64,000 nt of DNA, from NCBI GenBank assembly GCA_027624035.1, contig JAQBUI010000004.1:1-64000 (forward strand), given 5' to 3'. The notes below the pieces were generated by a model, which saw nothing but the letters and a program-made list of their open reading frames with translations, searched no databases and was not told the origin of the DNA. Within the stretch, counting starts at the first letter, position 1. Every line of letters begins with the position of its first letter. Positions 50,948 through 60,998 of this stretch are shown here, in pieces. A program made the translations under genes and the position numbers. The DNA is from Pseudomonadota bacterium (lineage in GTDB: Bacteria > Pseudomonadota > Gammaproteobacteria > Pseudomonadales > Azotimanducaceae).

Positions 50948-52513
50948 CTACGGCATCATCGCTTCGATCAGTGCCGGGCCGGGAGTCGCGAGGGACTTCT
51001 GCAGGGCTACAACGAATTCCTCCACCGTGGTGACTCGCCACGCGGGTACGCCCATCCCCCTGGCAATATCTGTCCACCTGAGTTCCGGGTTCCGAAGGTC
51101 CAGCATGCTCATTGCCTTCGGACCGGGATTGTGGGCACCGACCCGTCCGAACTCGATCTGCAGGATGGAATACTTCTGGTTTGCAAAGATGATGGTGGTG
51201 ACATCAAGCCCTTCGCGGGCCTGGGTCCACAGCGCCTGGTTGGTGTACATCCCACTGCCATCGGCCTGCAGGCTGATGACCCGTCGGTCCGGGCAGGCGA
51301 CCGCAGCGCCGGTTGCACAGGGAAGGCCAAAACCAATGGCGCCGCCAGTGAGCATCAGCCAGTCGTGGGGTGCGGCCGTGCGGGTCGCCGCAGTACAGCC
51401 ACCGCCACAGGTGCCACCTTCATCTACCACAATGGCATTCTCCGGAAAATAATGCGCCAGCGCTGACCCCAGGGAACGTGGATCAAGATTGCCGCTCGGC
51501 AGGCCAGGCTGTGACAGGGGATTGACTCGCGCTTCAACCGCTTTGGCGCCGATTGCCTCAATGAGCGCCTCCAGAGCACCGTCGATGTCCTCGTCTCGCT
51601 CTACCAGAGTATGCAGTTCGCAGCCTTCAGGCGTCAGATAATTCGGCTTGTCCGGATAGGCAAAGAACGTCACCGGAGGCTGCGAACTGAGCAGAATCAA
51701 ATGACGGGTCCCTTCAAGAACCTCCGCCGCCTGTTCACCGAAGTACGGCAGGCGAGGGATCTCCGCCCGGCCAGCACCGCGCTGCACCCGGCCCACAAAG
51801 GTATCCATGATCACCCGCGCTCCCGTAGCCTGGGCCACCCGGTCTGCCATAGCGGCGCGAGCTTCTGTCAGGACTCCGTTCATCAGAATGACGCTCGGTT
51901 CGCCGGTTCGAAGCGCCTTTGCAACCTCGTCTACATTGTCTTTACTGTAGGGCTTTGGCGCGATGGGCGTTCTGGGGGTAGCCACGGCGGTGGTTCTGTT
52001 CCACGCCGTGTCCGCCGGCAGGATCAGGGTCGCGACCTGGCCCGGAGGCGCCATGGCAGCCTGCACCGCTTCGGCCCCGTCGGCGGCCACCGTATCGGCA
52101 GATTCCGACACCTTGACCCACCCCGATACGGGCCGCGCAATACCTTCCACATCAGAAGTCAGGGGCGCATCGTATTTGCGATGATAGGTGGCGTGATCCC
52201 CCACCACGTTCACGATCGGAGTGCGCGCCTTCTTGGCATTGTGCAGGTTGGCAATGCCGTTCCCCAGACCCGGCCCCAGATGAGTCAGTGTGACCGCCGG
52301 ACGGCGAGTCATACGGCCGTAGCCGTCAGCCGCTCCCGTCACGATGCCTTCAAACAGTCCCAGGACACAGCGCATGTCGGGGTTGTTGTCCAGTGCCGCC
52401 ACGAAATGCATCTCTGACGTACCAGGATTGGCAAAGCAGACATTGGCCTCTGCGTCCACCAGGGATTTGACGAGGCTCTCCGCACCGCTGCGGTCCTTTT
52501 GATCTGACATCAT
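50948..52513 (-). CDS. Thiamine-pyrophosphate-dependent enzyme (acetolactate synthase/benzoylformate decarboxylase-like)
   Basis: NVCFANPGTSEMHFV; GGAIGFGLPCATGAAVACPDRRVISLQADGSGMYTNQALWTQAREGLDVTTIIFANQKY (TPP motif). Confidence 0.9.
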   Translation of the reverse strand: MMSDQKDRSGAESLVKSLVDAEANVCFANPGTSEMHFVAALDNNPDMRCVLGLFEGIVTGAADGYGRMTRRPAVTLTHLGPGLGNGIANLHNAKKARTPIVNVVGDHATYHRKYDAPLTSDVEGIARPVSGWVKVSESADTVAADGAEAVQAAMAPPGQVATLILPADTAWNRTTAVATPRTPIAPKPYSKDNVDEVAKALRTGEPSVILMNGVLTEARAAMADRVAQATGARVIMDTFVGRVQRGAGRAEIPRLPYFGEQAAEVLEGTRHLILLSSQPPVTFFAYPDKPNYLTPEGCELHTLVERDEDIDGALEALIEAIGAKAVEARVNPLSQPGLPSGNLDPRSLGSALAHYFPENAIVVDEGGTCGGGCTAATRTAAPHDWLMLTGGAIGFGLPCATGAAVACPDRRVISLQADGSGMYTNQALWTQAREGLDVTTIIFANQKYSILQIEFGRVGAHNPGPKAMSMLDLRNPELRWTDIARGMGVPAWRVTTVEEFVVALQKSLATPGPALIEAMMP

Positions 52514-52583
52514 TCTCTCCGATTTTGAATCGCGCCATCATACCCTGTGAGCGGGAATAGTCACCTCTGACGGCAACCGGGAT

Positions 52584-53948
52584 TCAGACCAGCAGGCGGT
52601 ATGGCGCGGCGAGGAGATCCCTGACTTCACCCAGAAACTGTGCCGCAGGTGCACCGTCCAGCACCCGGTGGTCCCAGGTCAATGACAGGTTCATCTTCAT
52701 GGCTTTGACAGGACGGTCATCATCCCAGGCAAGGCCCTCTACGATTCGGTTGACACCCAGAATGCCTGCCTGGGGTGAATTGAGGATCGGGGTAAAAGCA
52801 TCAACCCCGAACATCCCCAGGCTCGAAATCGTGAACGTACCATTGGCATAGTCATCCATGGACAGCCTGCCTGCCCTGGCGGCGGCGGCCAGCCGCGCAC
52901 TCTGCACGGCAATCTCCTTGATGCTCAGCTGATCTGCGTCGCGGATCACCGGAACCACCAGGCCCTCGTCCAGCGACACCGCAACCCCGATGTGGATGCC
53001 GAAGGCCGTTTCAATGGCATCTTCACCCAGGATACTGTTCATCAAGGGGTGCTTCCCCAGCGCCCTCGCCACGGCCCTGATCACGAGATCGGTGTAGGTG
53101 GGCCGGATACCTTCGTGCTGCCATTCTTCAATCAGCTGGCTCCGAAGCTTGACTGCATCATCCATCGGGACTTCCATGTCCATGGTGAGCTGAGCGCTCT
53201 CCTGCAGGCTGGCATGCATGCGCCGGCCAATGGTTCGACGCATGGTGCTCAGCGGGATGGAAGTTCCTGGTCTGCCTGGCAGCCCGGGAGACAGAGGCCC
53301 GGCCATCGGCAGGTCGGCCTCGACAATCCGCCCGCCGGGGCCGCTGCCCTGGAGCAGTTGCAAATCAATGCCACGTTCAGCCGCAAGGCGACGTGCTATT
53401 GGAGAAGCCGTTACCCGCTGGGCTACCGGCGCGGGCGGCTCTACGGTCGATGATGGTGCCGCCAGGATGTCTTCCTTGACAATTCTGCCGCCCGGGCCTG
53501 TTCCCTTCACCCCGGTCAGGTCGACGCCCATTTCCTGGGCGAGCTTACGGGCCGCTGGCGATGATCTGACCCGGCGCCCCGCATCCGCGCGCGGTGCTGG
53601 GCTGGACTCCGGTTCACGGGCGGCTGTTGACGGCCCGGCGGCATCGATTTCGATCGGGTCCAGTTCCCGTTTCTGAACGGGGATAGAGCCGATGTCTTCC
53701 GGCATGGGTTCATCTGCTTCGAAGATAAAGCCCACCACCTCCCCCGGCGCCAGCGTCGACCCGGCTGGTACCCGATGCCTTACGATGCCATCGGCCCCGG
53801 CATCCACATCCATGTTCACCTTCTCGGTCTCAAGGGCATACAACATCTCGCCCCTGGTCACCGGGTCGCCATCCTCAACATACCATTGCGACACCATGCC
53901 CTCGGTCATGGTCATGCCGACCTTGAGCAGATAGATTTCTTTCGGCAT
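52584..53948 (-). CDS. 2-oxoacid dehydrogenase dihydrolipoyl acyltransferase (E2)
   Basis: Lipoyl domain YALETEKVNMDVDA; two PSBD segments; catalytic LSLTWDHRVLDGAPAAQFL. Confidence 0.93.
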   Translation of the reverse strand: MPKEIYLLKVGMTMTEGMVSQWYVEDGDPVTRGEMLYALETEKVNMDVDAGADGIVRHRVPAGSTLAPGEVVGFIFEADEPMPEDIGSIPVQKRELDPIEIDAAGPSTAAREPESSPAPRADAGRRVRSSPAARKLAQEMGVDLTGVKGTGPGGRIVKEDILAAPSSTVEPPAPVAQRVTASPIARRLAAERGIDLQLLQGSGPGGRIVEADLPMAGPLSPGLPGRPGTSIPLSTMRRTIGRRMHASLQESAQLTMDMEVPMDDAVKLRSQLIEEWQHEGIRPTYTDLVIRAVARALGKHPLMNSILGEDAIETAFGIHIGVAVSLDEGLVVPVIRDADQLSIKEIAVQSARLAAAARAGRLSMDDYANGTFTISSLGMFGVDAFTPILNSPQAGILGVNRIVEGLAWDDDRPVKAMKMNLSLTWDHRVLDGAPAAQFLGEVRDLLAAPYRLLV

Positions 53949-53963
53949 TGAATGTCTCCCTTC

Positions 53964-54998
53964 TCAATCGGTGGTTCTTGATGGCTCCAGAAATGACCCC
54001 CGGCAGGCGGCCACCTGTAATGCCTTACCAGGGTCGATCACCAGCGGGCCGGTGCGGGAAAGACGAACGCTGAACGCCTGCCCCGGTTTCACCACCCGTT
54101 CACGTTCACCATCCAGTGCAATCACACAGGGGCCCTTCAGGGTCATCGGTGTGTCGAAGGCCAGCCGCCCGACCTCGGCCACTTCCACACGTTGATAGAG
54201 TCCAGGGGCGATCGGTGCGCGCACGGTTCGGCCTGGCCCGGTCCGGATCATCAGACCCTCGTCATCGGCCTCGGACACCGGATGAATCAGCCCACCCAGC
54301 GCCGACATTCCGACCACAGCGGGGTCGGCACGGGTCAGAAACACCTGGCGCAGGGCGCCGCTCTTGAGCAGTGCACGGGCGCCGATGAAACGTTCGTCCG
54401 TCACCACGGCATCAATCAGCGCAAGATCAGGCGCTTCGCCCTCAATATCGATATCAATGATCTTCGCGGTTCGGGCGACTTCACCGATGCTGACGTGGCC
54501 CGCTGCGATCAGGCCCAGCGCGGCGCCAGCCACAGTCGCCTCGATCATACGGGGAAAGACATTGTTGGTGCCCGTCGAAATGGCCAGCAGGGGCGCCGTT
54601 CGCCAGCCCCGGGTGAAGGCGCGGGCGGTCCCGTCACCGCCCAGCACCAGGCAGGCAGCACAGGCAAGGCCGCAGAGATCCTCGGCCGCTCGTTCAGTGT
54701 CTATGGCAGATGCCGTTTTGGGGCATTCGACGAGCGTGACCTGCGGTGTGATGTCAAGGTCAGCGGACAACTCCTCCATGACACTGGCAGCAATGCCGTG
54801 GGAGTCATCCATGAACGCAAAGTGACGCGCCCCGGCCGCCACGGCACCCGCCAGGGCCCGCCTGACAATGGTTGCTTTTTCCCGGTTATCGAATACCGAT
54901 GCCCTCGCCACCAGCCGCCGCACGTCCTTGCCGGATGACGGATTGACAACAATGCCGATGGGCGCAACGGCTTGCCGGTCCCGGGCTCTGGCGGCCAT
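53964..54998 (-). CDS. acoX: ATP-NAD kinase-like AcoX family protein
   Basis: IGIVVNPSSGKDVRRLVARASVFDNREK ... LVLGGDGTARAFTRGW; lies between E1-beta and E2. Confidence 0.85.
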   Translation of the reverse strand: MAARARDRQAVAPIGIVVNPSSGKDVRRLVARASVFDNREKATIVRRALAGAVAAGARHFAFMDDSHGIAASVMEELSADLDITPQVTLVECPKTASAIDTERAAEDLCGLACAACLVLGGDGTARAFTRGWRTAPLLAISTGTNNVFPRMIEATVAGAALGLIAAGHVSIGEVARTAKIIDIDIEGEAPDLALIDAVVTDERFIGARALLKSGALRQVFLTRADPAVVGMSALGGLIHPVSEADDEGLMIRTGPGRTVRAPIAPGLYQRVEVAEVGRLAFDTPMTLKGPCVIALDGERERVVKPGQAFSVRLSRTGPLVIDPGKALQVAACRGSFLEPSRTTD

Positions 54999-55007
54999 GG
55001 TGGTGGG

Positions 55008-56006
55008 TCAGATCTCCAGCGTCTTTCTGACCTCAGCCACGATTTTGGCGGCATTCGGCATATAGGTCGCCTCCAGTACCGGGCTGAATGGCACCGGGGA
55101 AAAGGGCGCACCGACTCTCGCAACCGGTGCATCAAGATGGTCGAACGCCAGTTCCTGAATCTGCGCCGCGATCTCACCCCCAATGCCACCAAACCGGACG
55201 GCCTCGTGTACCACGAGTGCCCGGTGTGTCTTTTCAACCGATTTGATGATCAAAGCGGTATCCAGTGGCTGAATACTGCGCACATCGATCACCTCTGCAT
55301 CAAGCCCGAGCCCGGCCAGTTCGTCCGCCGCCTTGACGGCCTCATGCACCATTCGGCTGACCGCCACAATGGTGTAGTTGCTTCCCTCCCGGACAACATT
55401 TGCTTTGCCAATCGGGACCTCATACACCTCCTCTGGTACTTCCCCGCGAATCCCGAGGCTCAGTTTATTCAGCACCACAAACACCGGGTTGTTGTCCCGG
55501 GCAGCCGCAATCACCAGACCCTTGGCGTCATACGGGGTCGCCGGCATGACGACCTTTACACCCGGCAGGTGCGCGAGCCAGGCTTCCAGGCACTGGGAGT
55601 GCTGGGCCGCCATATTCATCCCGCCACCGGACATGGTCAGGACGGTCACCGGCAGCGTCGCAGCACCACCGAACATATAGCGCATCTTGGCAAGCTGATT
55701 GGTGACCTCATCCATGCACTCGGCAATGAAATCCATGAACATGATGTCGATGATCGGCCTGCAACCGGTGGCAGCCGCACCAACGCCCAGGCCCATGATG
55801 GCCTTTTCCGAAATCGGTGTATCAAACAGCCGGTTTTCACCGAACTCTGCCAGCAGGCCCCGATAGTAGCCAAACACGCTGCCGGCTCCGGCTACGTCTT
55901 CACCGGCCACGAACGCGTTGTCCTGTTCGTTCAGGATTGCCCGTACACCCTCCGTGATGGCCGCCACGTAGGTGATGCTCCGGGGCTGCTGCTTCGCTTT
56001 TTCCAT
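55008..56006 (-). CDS. 2-oxoacid dehydrogenase E1 component, beta subunit
   Basis: RSITYVAAITEGVRAILNEQDNAFVAGEDVAG; C-terminal E1b domain. Start MEKAKQQPRS at 56006. Confidence 0.92.
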   Translation of the reverse strand: MEKAKQQPRSITYVAAITEGVRAILNEQDNAFVAGEDVAGAGSVFGYYRGLLAEFGENRLFDTPISEKAIMGLGVGAAATGCRPIIDIMFMDFIAECMDEVTNQLAKMRYMFGGAATLPVTVLTMSGGGMNMAAQHSQCLEAWLAHLPGVKVVMPATPYDAKGLVIAAARDNNPVFVVLNKLSLGIRGEVPEEVYEVPIGKANVVREGSNYTIVAVSRMVHEAVKAADELAGLGLDAEVIDVRSIQPLDTALIIKSVEKTHRALVVHEAVRFGGIGGEIAAQIQELAFDHLDAPVARVGAPFSPVPFSPVLEATYMPNAAKIVAEVRKTLEI

Positions 56007-56017
56007 GATCTTCCCCC

Positions 56018-57241
56018 TCAGGCTACGCTGTAGACATCTTCGAGCAATTCGGATGGGTCCGGGAACGGTGACGCTTCGGCGAATTGAATTGCTGCCGCGA
56101 GCTCCTCGTCCAGCTTCTTGTAGAAGCTGGTCAGCTTGCGCTTCGTCATCACCCCCATGTCTAACAGCATCGCCTCGAAGGAGAGCAGCGCATCTTTCCT
56201 GCGCCACGCCTCAAGCTCCTCGTCAGACCGATAGGTCAGACCCATGCCACGCATCCCCACATGATCGAAAAAGCGATAGGTTTTTGCTTCCAGCAGCGAT
56301 GGGCCATCACCCCTGCGAGCACGATCAATGGCCTCACCGGCGGCCTCATAGACGGCCATCACGTCCATGCCATCCACCACCACCCCCGGCATGCCATAGC
56401 CCGCTGCGCGGTCCGCCACATCGCGAATCGCCTGATGATTCTCCTGGGCCGTGTACTCGCCATAGCCATTGTTTTCACAGACGAAAATACACGGCAGTTT
56501 GTACAGGGATGCCATGTTGGCCGCTTCGTGGAAACTGCCCTCATTGGAGGCGCCATCGCCGAAGAAACAGACGGCGACCCGGTCGGTACCCCGAAACTTG
56601 TTGGAGAACGCCGCACCCATGGCGATGGGCGGGCCTCCGCCCACAATGCCATTGGCGCCCAGCATGCCGAGGCTCATGTTGGAGATGTGCATGCTGCCGC
56701 CCTTACCCTTGCAATAGCCACTCGCCTTGCCAAACAGCTCAGCAAACATTTCCGGGAAGGCGCCACCCTTGGCGATCAGGTGGCCATGGCCGCGGTGGGT
56801 ACTGGTGATCTGATCCTCGTCCGAGAGATGCTGCATGATGCCGGAGGCGACTGCTTCCTGACCGACGTACAGATGCAGTGCACCCGGAATCTTCCCGTCT
56901 TCCATCAGCCCGCCTGCTGCTTCCTCAAACTTTCTGATGCGGGCCATGCGCAGGTGAAGTTCCTGCAGCACCCGGTCGGATGGGCCGCTGGTGGCGCTTC
57001 TGGTGCCGGTTTCGGCTGCGCTCCTGCTCTTTGCTGTACGCCTGGCCGGACTCCTGGCTCTGCCCTTCTTGCTGCTCTTCGCGGGGCTCTTCGCAGCAGT
57101 GTTTGCAGGGCGCTTTGCTGTGCCCCTGGTTGTGCTCTCTGCAGTGCTTTTTGTTGCGCCCTTCGTTGCGCTCCTGGTGGCGCTCTTTGCTTCGCTCTTT
57201 GTTCCGTTAGTACGTGCTCGCCGCACCGGTTGCCTCGCCAT
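56018..57241 (-). CDS. 2-oxoacid dehydrogenase E1 component, alpha subunit, with K/A/S/T-rich N-terminal extension
   Basis: GALHLYVGQEAVASGIMQHL; FFGDGASNEGSFHEAANMASLYKLPCIFVCENNGYGEYT (TPP motif). About 85 aa low-complexity N-terminus. Confidence 0.92.
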   Translation of the reverse strand: MARQPVRRARTNGTKSEAKSATRSATKGATKSTAESTTRGTAKRPANTAAKSPAKSSKKGRARSPARRTAKSRSAAETGTRSATSGPSDRVLQELHLRMARIRKFEEAAGGLMEDGKIPGALHLYVGQEAVASGIMQHLSDEDQITSTHRGHGHLIAKGGAFPEMFAELFGKASGYCKGKGGSMHISNMSLGMLGANGIVGGGPPIAMGAAFSNKFRGTDRVAVCFFGDGASNEGSFHEAANMASLYKLPCIFVCENNGYGEYTAQENHQAIRDVADRAAGYGMPGVVVDGMDVMAVYEAAGEAIDRARRGDGPSLLEAKTYRFFDHVGMRGMGLTYRSDEELEAWRRKDALLSFEAMLLDMGVMTKRKLTSFYKKLDEELAAAIQFAEASPFPDPSELLEDVYSVA

Positions 57242-57391
57242 GGACTCCCTCCAGTCTAGGTTAGAACCCCTTCAGAGTAGGCCAGTCTTCAATGTGAATC
57301 CAGCCATGTTGTGATCCGCGACTTGCTGACGGTGACCGGCTGATCGAGCCACGCCGGGGCGGCCGGATCAACGCCGCCCGCCAGAGAGGGA

Positions 57392-59200
57392 TCAGCGAAA
57401 CTCGATGCCGTCAAAATCTCCCGATTCCCGCCATTGCTTCAGATACCGGAAGAACGCTACCGGACCCATTGGATAGCCGACCGCCTGTGCTGCCCCCGGC
57501 CCCGGGGGCTGACCCTCGTTGTTGTAGTAGCCAGGCGTACAGTCCGGAGAACCGAGAACGCCGCCGCCCCTGCCAGGGCCGGATAGCAGCAGTTCAATCC
57601 AGGCATCCTCACTCTCCTTTGACACCTCGATCTCCTTGAAATCATGATCCATGGCATGCCTGACCAGCATCGCGATGGTCATACCTGCTTCGGTCAGATT
57701 GTGCGGGACGTTGGAAATCAGCGCCGCCCCCTGGGTGGGCTGCAGAATGAACGCGTTCGGGAAACCGTGGACGTGGGTGCCGTGTTTGGTACGCATGCCC
57801 TTTGCCCAATACTCCGACAACTTCAGGCCGTCGCGACCGGTCATATCAAATCCGGCCCGCCTGGTATGAGCTGTGCCCACCTCAAAACCGGAGGCATAGA
57901 TGATGCAATCCACCTCATATTCCCTGCCGGCCACCACCACACCAGTCTCGGTAATTCGTTCAACACCCTTGCCATCTGTATCCACCAGTTCAGTGCTCGG
58001 ATGGTTGAACGCCTGCAGGTATTCGTCATGGAAGCAGGGCCGTTTACACAACTGCCGATACCATGCCTTGAGATGCTCGGCAGTGTCCGGGTCTTTGACA
58101 ATCCGCTCCGCCCGCTGACGGATCTGCTCCATCTTCTCGAAATCCGCGTCCTCCATGGCTTCCATCATCTTGCTTGGCGTCCGGTCAGCCGGCGCAAGAC
58201 TGATGACCTTCTCCCGATAGAGACGGGACAGATCCGTCCAGCCGTCCTGCACCAGGTCCACCTCGGCACCACCACCGGCCTGATTCTGGGTGAAGTTTTC
58301 AAGCCATCGCTGCTGCCAGCCCGGGGTAGCAATCTCCTTGAACCACTCCGGATCAATTGGCTCGTTGTTCCTCTCATCGATAGAGGAAGGCGTTCGCTGG
58401 CACACGTATAGCTTGCCGCAGGCCTTCGCAAGGTGCGGCACACACTGCACGGCCGTCGCACCCGTACCGATGATCGCCACCCGCTTGTCCGCAAGCTTTT
58501 CCATCAGGACGCCTTTCGGGTCTCCGCCGGTGTATTCATAGTCCCAGCGACTGGTATGAAACGAGTGCCCCTTGTACGACTCGATACCGGGAATGCCAGG
58601 CAACTTCGGTACGTGCAGCGGGCCGGTTCCCATACCCACATACTGCGCCGTAAATTCATCGCCACGGTTGGTGCGAATGATCCACCGTGACCGCGTTTGA
58701 TCCCACACCAGATCCTTCACTTCGGTATGAAACAGCGCGTTGTCATACAGGCCATACTGTTTGCCGATATTCTGGCAGTGCTCCAGGATTTCCGGTGCAT
58801 GGGCATACTTTTCAGTAGGCATATGCCCGGTCTCCTCCAGAAGCGGCATGTAGATCATCGACCCGGTATCGCACTGGGCACCCGGATAACGGTTCCAGTA
58901 CCAGGTGCCGCCAAAGTCACCCCCCTTCTCAATGATCCGCACATCCTTGATGCCGTGTTCAACCAGCCGGGCACCGGTAACAAGACCCGCGAAACCACCG
59001 CCGATGAAGGCAAACGTCACATGGTCCGTCAGAGGCTCACGTTCCTTAAAGGGGGTGTAAGGGTCCTCAAGGTAGTGGGCCAGTTGATCCTTTATTTCAA
59101 GATACTGTGCATTGCCATCCGGGCGAAGCCGCTTGTCCCGTTCCTGGGCATACTTGCGCTTGAGGGCTTCTTTATCAATTTTCAATGCGGTATCGGTCAC
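57392..59200 (-). CDS. Flavin-containing (Baeyer-Villiger-type) monooxygenase
   Basis: [39 protein letters not shown]; paralogue of 21070-22866. Confidence 0.9.
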   Translation of the reverse strand: MTDTALKIDKEALKRKYAQERDKRLRPDGNAQYLEIKDQLAHYLEDPYTPFKEREPLTDHVTFAFIGGGFAGLVTGARLVEHGIKDVRIIEKGGDFGGTWYWNRYPGAQCDTGSMIYMPLLEETGHMPTEKYAHAPEILEHCQNIGKQYGLYDNALFHTEVKDLVWDQTRSRWIIRTNRGDEFTAQYVGMGTGPLHVPKLPGIPGIESYKGHSFHTSRWDYEYTGGDPKGVLMEKLADKRVAIIGTGATAVQCVPHLAKACGKLYVCQRTPSSIDERNNEPIDPEWFKEIATPGWQQRWLENFTQNQAGGGAEVDLVQDGWTDLSRLYREKVISLAPADRTPSKMMEAMEDADFEKMEQIRQRAERIVKDPDTAEHLKAWYRQLCKRPCFHDEYLQAFNHPSTELVDTDGKGVERITETGVVVAGREYEVDCIIYASGFEVGTAHTRRAGFDMTGRDGLKLSEYWAKGMRTKHGTHVHGFPNAFILQPTQGAALISNVPHNLTEAGMTIAMLVRHAMDHDFKEIEVSKESEDAWIELLLSGPGRGGGVLGSPDCTPGYYNNEGQPPGPGAAQAVGYPMGPVAFFRYLKQWRESGDFDGIEFR

Positions 59201-59385
59201 GTCATGAATCTCCGTTGGCTACGAGTCAAGGGCGCCAGCCCAGCATTCCCGTTGCATTTTGCCCTGTCATACTACCTGCGCATTGTCCGAAATCAACGGC
59301 GGTGCAATCCCTTCATTCTGCCGGTAAAAAGCCCGCCTGAAACATGTGCTAGAGTGCGGAATCGCAACTACACCAGGAGGGACGT

Positions 59386-60111
59386 GTGGCCGGAGGAGTC
59401 ATGGAAACACTGGGCGTCAAGATCATCTATCTGATCCGCAGGCGGCCCAACGCAACACGGGAAGAGTTGATCGCCCATTGGTACGCAAACCACATGCCGG
59501 GAGTGATTGCCAACCAGCAGCGGGCCGCCGCCGGGGGTCGACGCCATGCCAAACGTTACGTGGTGACTCTGTTCGACGACGCCCCGTCACAGACCTGGGA
59601 CGGCATGGCGCAACTGTGGTGGGACGAGCCACTGCCGGTGCCGAAGGTGCCTCACGGGACCACGCCCACCGACTCTTTTCAGGAGAAGGCGGAGCCCTAT
59701 CTGCCGTGGATTACAGAGGAATATGTCATCGTGGATGGGGCGTTGCCCGTTGCGCCGCTGACGCTGAACGAACCTTTTCCCTGTACCCGAAGCGGATTCT
59801 ACAAGAAGAGCTTCCTGGTCAAGGCCAAACCGGACACTGACTATGGCGCCATGTTTGCCCACTGGATCGACGTCCACGTACCTAATGCCCGGGCCTGCAT
59901 GGAGCAGGCCGGTGGCTTCCGCTATTGCGTGAGCCACAGCGTCAACCCGGAGATCGAACCTTACGCGGGGCTGGCAGAGCTGTATTTCCCGGATCGCTCG
60001 GGCTGGGAGAAATACAAGCAGATCAACCGACCAGATGGAATGGAGAAGTTCCTGGACCTGGAGGGGATGTATACCCCCGGCTCAGGTACGGAAATGATCG
60101 GTATTCCCTGA
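59386..60111 (+). CDS. EthD-domain-containing protein
   Basis: IIYLIRRRPNATREELIAHWYANHMPG and a second related segment KAKPDTDYGAMFAHWIDVHVPNARACMEQAGG. ATG at 59401 also possible. Confidence 0.75.
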   Translation: MAGGVMETLGVKIIYLIRRRPNATREELIAHWYANHMPGVIANQQRAAAGGRRHAKRYVVTLFDDAPSQTWDGMAQLWWDEPLPVPKVPHGTTPTDSFQEKAEPYLPWITEEYVIVDGALPVAPLTLNEPFPCTRSGFYKKSFLVKAKPDTDYGAMFAHWIDVHVPNARACMEQAGGFRYCVSHSVNPEIEPYAGLAELYFPDRSGWEKYKQINRPDGMEKFLDLEGMYTPGSGTEMIGIP

Positions 60112-60154
60112 TCGGCAGTCACATCACAACGAACACGTAAATGAGGACATTTGA

Positions 60155-60988
60155 ATGACTGAGAGCAAGAGACTGGATGGAAAGGTAGCCTGGGTGACGG
60201 GATCATCACGGGGTATCGGTCGGGTGGTCGCGAGCCATCTGGCCAGCCTCGGCGCCAGTGTGGCGATTCATGGCACCACGCCGACCTCCACCCGACAACT
60301 GGGTGAGGCCGACTCACTGGACGCCGTCGCAAAGGCCATTGCCGACGAGCATGGCACAGACGTGCTTGCTGTCCATGGCGATCTGACCGCTGAGGACGTC
60401 GTGGCTGGCAACGTGGCCGACATACGGGCCCGGTTTGGCAAGATCGACATTCTGATCAACAACGCCGGGGGCGATATCGGCTCAAAAGGCGTCACCGCCG
60501 AGCGGGCCGGCAAACCCATTGTCAATGATGCCATCGAGATTCCCATGCACGAGGTGCAAACCATCGTCGACCGTAATCTGCGCACCTGCATACTGGTCAC
60601 CCGGGCCGTCGTGCCGGAAATGATGGAGCGCAAGCAGGGATGGGTCGTGACCATTGGCAGCATTGCCGGATTGTCAGGCCACCCGTCAGAGGTGTCCTAC
60701 AGCGTCGCCAAGGCCGCCGTTCACGAGTACACCCGTTGCCTGGCCGCACAGATGCGTCCCTATGGCGTCTATGCCAATGTGATCGCACCCGGAGAAATCA
60801 TCGTGCCCAGGTTTGAAGCCAGCCGGCCCACCCGTGATGAACGAAAAGTACGGGACGGCGCCCTCACCCGTTACGGCTGGCCGGAGGAAATCGCCCGGGT
60901 GGTTGAGTTCTTCGTCACCAGCGATTCATCCTACATATCCGGGCAGGTGCTTCGGGTGGATGGCGGCGCACAGCTCTGGCCCGCGTGA
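60155..60988 (+). CDS. Short-chain dehydrogenase/reductase
   Basis: AWVTGSSRGIGRVVASHLASLGA; NNAGGD; YSVAKAAV; GQVLRVDGG. Confidence 0.95.
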   Translation: MTESKRLDGKVAWVTGSSRGIGRVVASHLASLGASVAIHGTTPTSTRQLGEADSLDAVAKAIADEHGTDVLAVHGDLTAEDVVAGNVADIRARFGKIDILINNAGGDIGSKGVTAERAGKPIVNDAIEIPMHEVQTIVDRNLRTCILVTRAVVPEMMERKQGWVVTIGSIAGLSGHPSEVSYSVAKAAVHEYTRCLAAQMRPYGVYANVIAPGEIIVPRFEASRPTRDERKVRDGALTRYGWPEEIARVVEFFVTSDSSYISGQVLRVDGGAQLWPA

Positions 60989-60998
60989 CCGCCGTCAG

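Noticed and set aside
54972-56033. 353-aa plus-strand ORF
   Set aside because: Antisense to E1-beta; low-plausibility composition.
56991-57314. Hydrophobic 107-aa plus-strand ORF resembling a membrane protein
   Set aside because: It is the complement of the K/A/S/T-rich repeat codons of E1-alpha, so its Leu/Val/Ala richness is an expected artefact.
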